Part shown: positions 19,323-21,736 of the stretch, piece after piece
How positions within the stretch are numbered: the stretch's first letter is position 1
Layout of the letters: each line of letters starts with the position of its first letter
NCBI GenBank assembly: GCA_900757295.1
Contig: CAAENH010000031.1
Coordinates: 1-21,736 of the forward strand
Length of the DNA stretch: 21,736 nucleotides
Direction of reading: 5' to 3'
Source: Bacilli bacterium
GTDB taxonomy: Bacteria > Bacillota_I > Bacilli_A > RF39 > UBA660
The notes under the pieces: model-generated
Databases searched by the model: none
What the model was told of the DNA's origin: nothing
The model's input: the letters and a program-made list of their open reading frames with translations, nothing else
Translations under genes and position numbers: made by a program

Positions 19323-20531
19323 TCATTTATTATGATAAAAATAAATAGAAAATTTAGTTCCTTTGTTTAACTTACTTTCAACTTCAATATGTCCTTTTTG
19401 TTTTTCAATAATCATTTTTGACATATTTAAGCCTATTCCTATACTATCTTTATTTTTATTTCCGTGATAAAACCTTTCAAAAATATGATTTATTTCTTCG
19501 GCTTTTATGCCTTCTCCATCATCAATTATTTCTAGTTTTAAATAAATTGGATTAGTTATTGATTGAATCGTGATAGTTCCATTTTCTTTTACATGTTCAA
19601 GAGCATTTTTTACTATATTACTGATAGCTTCTATTGTCCAATTTTTATCGCAAATTATAAATGCTTTTTTATCAATATTAATCTGTAATTTAACATTTTT
19701 TAAATCTAAAGAAATCAAAAATGGCTCACATGATTCATTAATTAATTTTTGTAAATTCACTTTATCTTTTTGTAAAGTTATACTCCCACTATCTAATTGA
19801 GACATTTTTAATAGCGAAGTTATTAACCATTTTATTCTTTCCAACTGTTTTTCACTTTTTTCTAATATTTCTTTTCTAGTTTTCAAATCTAAATTATCTT
19901 GTTTTAATATCTCATTAAAAACAAATAAAGATGTTAAAGGAGTCTTTAATTGATGAGAAATATCAGATAATGTTGTAGCTAAATATTTCTTTTCTTTGTT
20001 AGAGTTATCTGCCATATTTTTTAATTTTATTGTCATTTTATATATATCATCTTTTAATGAACTTAAAACATTATCATCATATGTATTAAAATCAATATTA
20101 TAATTATCAATTAAAATATTATCCATATATTTTTGCATTAATAAAGCTTCTTTTTTGGTATTTTGATTATATTTTATTAAAAATATAGTGTAAAAAATTA
20201 TAATTATGAAACTAAAACTCATATTTATTGTAATTAACTTTTTTTCTAATTTTTTTACTGATTTTAATTCATCTATATTTTTATAATTGCTTAAATCATA
20301 TTTTTCTAATATTTTAATTCCTTTATCAATATTTTGATTACTTTTTAATAAAGATTCTACTATTTTATTTTCTAATTTATCATTATCTGCAATATTGGCT
20401 ATTATTTTGGCATTATTATTTATTATTTCTTTTTTATATTGATTATGAATATAAAAACTGCTGCATAAATTAAATAAGATTATTATAATAATGAAAGTAA
20501 TATTACTAATAATCACTATATTTTTCTTCAT
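19323..20531 (-). CDS. Sensor histidine kinase
   Basis: This 402-residue membrane kinase should autophosphorylate and pass phosphate to the regulator encoded before it. The N-terminal helix (about 5-26) and a second helix (about 100-120) bracket an extracytoplasmic domain of about 70 charged, Asn/Lys-rich residues. The dimerisation box is ISHQLKTPLT, with the phosphorylated His193. The catalytic domain has the N-box NIVKNALEH, the G1 box DDGEGI and the G2 box GIGLNM; FERFYHG is the F box. The ATG at 20531 shares one base with the regulator's TAA, so they are co-translated. A real sensory loop separates it from the small BceS-type kinases, which have almost none. The signal is unknown. Confidence 0.95.
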   Translation of the reverse strand: MKKNIVIISNITFIIIIILFNLCSSFYIHNQYKKEIINNNAKIIANIADNDKLENKIVESLLKSNQNIDKGIKILEKYDLSNYKNIDELKSVKKLEKKLITINMSFSFIIIIFYTIFLIKYNQNTKKEALLMQKYMDNILIDNYNIDFNTYDDNVLSSLKDDIYKMTIKLKNMADNSNKEKKYLATTLSDISHQLKTPLTSLFVFNEILKQDNLDLKTRKEILEKSEKQLERIKWLITSLLKMSQLDSGSITLQKDKVNLQKLINESCEPFLISLDLKNVKLQINIDKKAFIICDKNWTIEAISNIVKNALEHVKENGTITIQSITNPIYLKLEIIDDGEGIKAEEINHIFERFYHGNKNKDSIGIGLNMSKMIIEKQKGHIEVESKLNKGTKFSIYFYHNK

Positions 20532-21205
20532 TATATTTCCACCTTATATCCTAATCCGCGAACAGTTTTAACTATCTTAGGATTATTTATGTCATCTTCA
20601 ATTTTCTCTCTTATTCTTTTTATGTAAACTGTTAATGTATTATCATTAACATATTCTTCATTAACATCCCAAATATTAGCTAGAATTTGATCACGGGAAA
20701 ATACAATATTTGGATTAGTTGCTAATATTAATAATATTTTGTATTCTAAAGCTGTTAAAAATACATCTTTATTATTTTTTAATACTTTGGCTTGATTTAA
20801 ATCAATTATTAAGTTATCAATTTTTATAAGATTATCATTACTTTTTTTGCTTATTCTAATTACAGAATTTATTCTAGATATAAGTTCCCTAGTTTTAAAA
20901 GGTTTTGTTATGTAATCATAGGCTCCCATATCTAAGCCTTTAACAATGGAAACTTCTAAATCATTAGCTGTTAAAAATATTGTTGGAATATTATATTTTT
21001 TTATTTGTTCAAATAAATCAAAGCCATTTATATCAGGCAGATTTATATCTAACAATATTAAATCAATATTATTATTTTCTTTTATTATTTCTAAGCTTTT
21101 TGATCCATTTTCACTTTCATAAACAACAAACTTCTCTTGTTCTAAACAATATTTCAAACCAATTCTAATTGCTTCTTCGTCTTCAATTAATAATATTTTA
21201 TTCAT
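20531..21205 (-). CDS. OmpR-family response regulator
   Basis: This 224-residue DNA-binding regulator has an N-terminal receiver with the acidic pocket EDEE, phosphoacceptor Asp53 in LLDINLPD, a conserved Thr in FLTAND and Lys in TKPFKT. The C-terminal winged helix ends DNTLTVYIKRIREKIEDD to VRGLGYKVEI, as in OmpR/PhoB. I place the start at the ATG at 21205, preceded by a weak GGTG; the in-frame ATG at 21217 lies at or next to the predicted transcription start and would have no ribosome site. It forms an operon with the kinase, and the direct repeat before the ABC genes is its likely target. Confidence 0.95.
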   Translation of the reverse strand: MNKILLIEDEEAIRIGLKYCLEQEKFVVYESENGSKSLEIIKENNNIDLILLDINLPDINGFDLFEQIKKYNIPTIFLTANDLEVSIVKGLDMGAYDYITKPFKTRELISRINSVIRISKKSNDNLIKIDNLIIDLNQAKVLKNNKDVFLTALEYKILLILATNPNIVFSRDQILANIWDVNEEYVNDNTLTVYIKRIREKIEDDINNPKIVKTVRGLGYKVEI

Positions 21206-21221
21206 AATTAACACCATTTTT

Positions 21222-21227
21222 ATTATA
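21222..21227 (-). promoter_or_regulatory. Candidate -10 box for the response regulator operon
   Basis: A perfect minus-strand TATAAT lies 17 nt upstream of the chosen ATG. There is no clear -35. A single GTCA half-site lies upstream near 21249-21254, which could allow autoregulation, but a second half-site at 11-bp spacing is not convincing. The promoter is divergent from that of the tRNA genes. Confidence 0.4.
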
Positions 21228-21289
21228 CTATAAATTAAATTTTTTAAATGACATATTTGTAATATTTGATTTTATTTAGCTAGTTTTTA

Positions 21290-21298
21290 TGTTATACT
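21290..21298 (+). promoter_or_regulatory. Extended -10 promoter of the tRNA pair
   Basis: TGTTATACT has the TGn extension in front of a TATACT box. It ends 11 nt before the first tRNA base, a good fit for a start a few bases upstream of the mature tRNA. No strong -35 is seen, as expected for an extended -10 promoter. Confidence 0.6.
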
Positions 21299-21309
21299 AT
21301 TATTGTTAT

Positions 21310-21385
21310 TGCCCCATAGCCAAGTGGTAAGGCATCAGGCTCTGAACCTGACATTCCGTTAGTTCGAATCTAACTGGGGCAGCCA
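21310..21385 (+). tRNA. tRNA-Gln, anticodon CUG
   Basis: The cloverleaf is complete: acceptor TGCCCCA/TGGGGCA, anticodon stem TCAGG/CCTGA with loop CTCTGAA, T stem GTTAG/CTAAC with TTCGAAT, and encoded CCA. The anticodon (21342-21344) is CTG, reading CAG. The U1-A72 acceptor end, G discriminator and D arm (GCCAAGTGGTAAGGC) are typical of tRNA-Gln. The variable loop is 6 nt, one longer than in common bacterial tRNA-Gln. C34 restricts it to CAG, so another gene elsewhere must read CAA. Confidence 0.95.
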
Positions 21386-21392
21386 TATATTT

Positions 21393-21467
21393 GGTCTATT
21401 GGTCAAGTGGTTAAGACGTCACCCTCTCAAGGTGAAATCACGGGTTCAAATCCCGTATAGACTACCA
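21393..21467 (+). tRNA. tRNA-Glu, anticodon CUC
   Basis: The cloverleaf is complete: acceptor GGTCTAT/ATAGACT (first pair G-U), anticodon stem TCACC/GGTGA with loop CTCTCAA, T stem ACGGG/CCCGT, A discriminator and encoded CCA. The anticodon (21426-21428) is CTC, reading GAG. It lies 7 nt after tRNA-Gln and must be co-transcribed with it. As with its neighbour, C34 limits it to the rare G-ending codon. Confidence 0.95.
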
Positions 21468-21480
21468 ATTTAAAATTTAT

Positions 21481-21506
21481 ACACAAATTTATATTTGTGT
21501 TTTTTT
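21481..21506 (+). terminator. Terminator after the tRNA pair
   Basis: ACACAAAT (21481-21488) pairs with ATTTGTGT (21493-21500) across a TTAT loop, followed by six T (21501-21506). It is a classic plus-strand terminator 13 nt after the last tRNA base. It also faces the 3' end of the minus-strand gene. Confidence 0.88.
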
Positions 21507-21736
21507 ATGATAATAAAATATTTTCTAGTTCTTCTTTCGTTATTTCTAAACTTTGACATATTATATCTTTTGATACATTGTTTTTATAAAAATTTTTAGC
21601 AGCAGATTTTTTTGCAAGAGTTATTCCTTCTTCTTTTCCTTGAGTTATTCCTTCTTTTAATCCTTCTTCTTTAGCAGTCTCTTTTATATATTCTTCTCTT
21701 GATATCTTTTCTATCTCTATATCTTGTTCTAGTCTA
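21505..21736 (-). CDS. C-terminal tail of an Rpn/PD-(D/E)XK nuclease-transposase family protein (partial)
   Basis: A minus-strand frame is open from the right edge to a TAA at 21505-21507, giving 76 residues without a start. The sequence is highly charged and repetitive (KEEGLKEGITQGKEEGITLAKK) and then ends in a short helical segment (SKDIICQSLEITKEELENILLS). This repeated E-G-x-x-x-G tail and the final helix are characteristic of Rpn-type recombination-promoting nucleases/putative transposases of the PD-(D/E)XK superfamily. The nuclease core lies outside the window, so activity cannot be judged. Its end meets the tRNA terminator. Such genes are often multicopy and strain-variable. Confidence 0.7.
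   Translation of the reverse strand, partial: RLEQDIEIEKISREEYIKETAKEEGLKEGITQGKEEGITLAKKSAAKNFYKNNVSKDIICQSLEITKEELENILLS

Overview
The window reads as chromosome from a very A+T-rich, low-GC Gram-positive bacterium, probably a host-associated member of the Bacilli or a neighbouring Firmicutes/Mycoplasmatota lineage. The grounds are a Gram-positive DnaK, an HrcA/CIRCE heat-shock circuit, a sortase-type surface anchor, strong GGAGG ribosome sites, and U- and A-ending codons nearly throughout. UGA is used as a stop (both surface-protein genes end in TGA) and Trp is TGG, so this is the standard bacterial code and not the Mycoplasma code. No species is claimed. Almost everything is on the minus strand; the exceptions are a gene fragment at the left edge and two tRNA genes near the right edge.

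Layout, left to right. (1) 1-2697: the tail of a plus-strand membrane protein, a shared terminator, and a PMCA-like (type IIB) calcium-pumping P-type ATPase. (2) 2727-6939: a translationally coupled two-gene surface operon. The first gene encodes a 1066-residue secreted protein of repeated beta-rich modules ending in a dockerin. The second encodes a 309-residue protein with a cohesin-like domain, an Asn-rich linker, a cadherin-like beta-sandwich and an NPKTG sortase anchor. (3) 6941-13545: the class I heat-shock operon hrcA-grpE-dnaK-pepF-dnaJ, driven by a consensus promoter covered by two CIRCE-type operators, with an M3 oligopeptidase gene between dnaK and dnaJ. (4) 13566-16026: a monocistronic xylulose-5-phosphate/fructose-6-phosphate phosphoketolase. 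(5) 16046-21227: an OmpR-type response regulator, its histidine kinase and a two-gene FtsX/MacB-type ABC transporter, with a direct repeat of 11-bp period (a likely regulator site) before the transporter. (6) 21290-21736: tRNA-Gln(CUG) and tRNA-Glu(CUC), a terminator, and the C-terminal tail of an Rpn/PD-(D/E)XK-type protein running off the right edge.

How the genes may work together. The surface pair looks like a self-contained wall-display system: one protein is sorted to the wall and offers a cohesin-like face, while its partner carries the dockerin and no recognisable enzyme. Dockerins fold around calcium and a calcium exporter lies next door, which is suggestive only. The heat-shock operon is self-regulated by HrcA. 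The two-component/ABC cluster has the layout of envelope-stress or peptide-resistance modules, with the regulator predicted to activate the transporter. The most novel candidates are the dockerin/cohesin-like operon, a perfect 14-bp inverted repeat inside its first gene, and the Cys/His-rich GrpE N-terminus.
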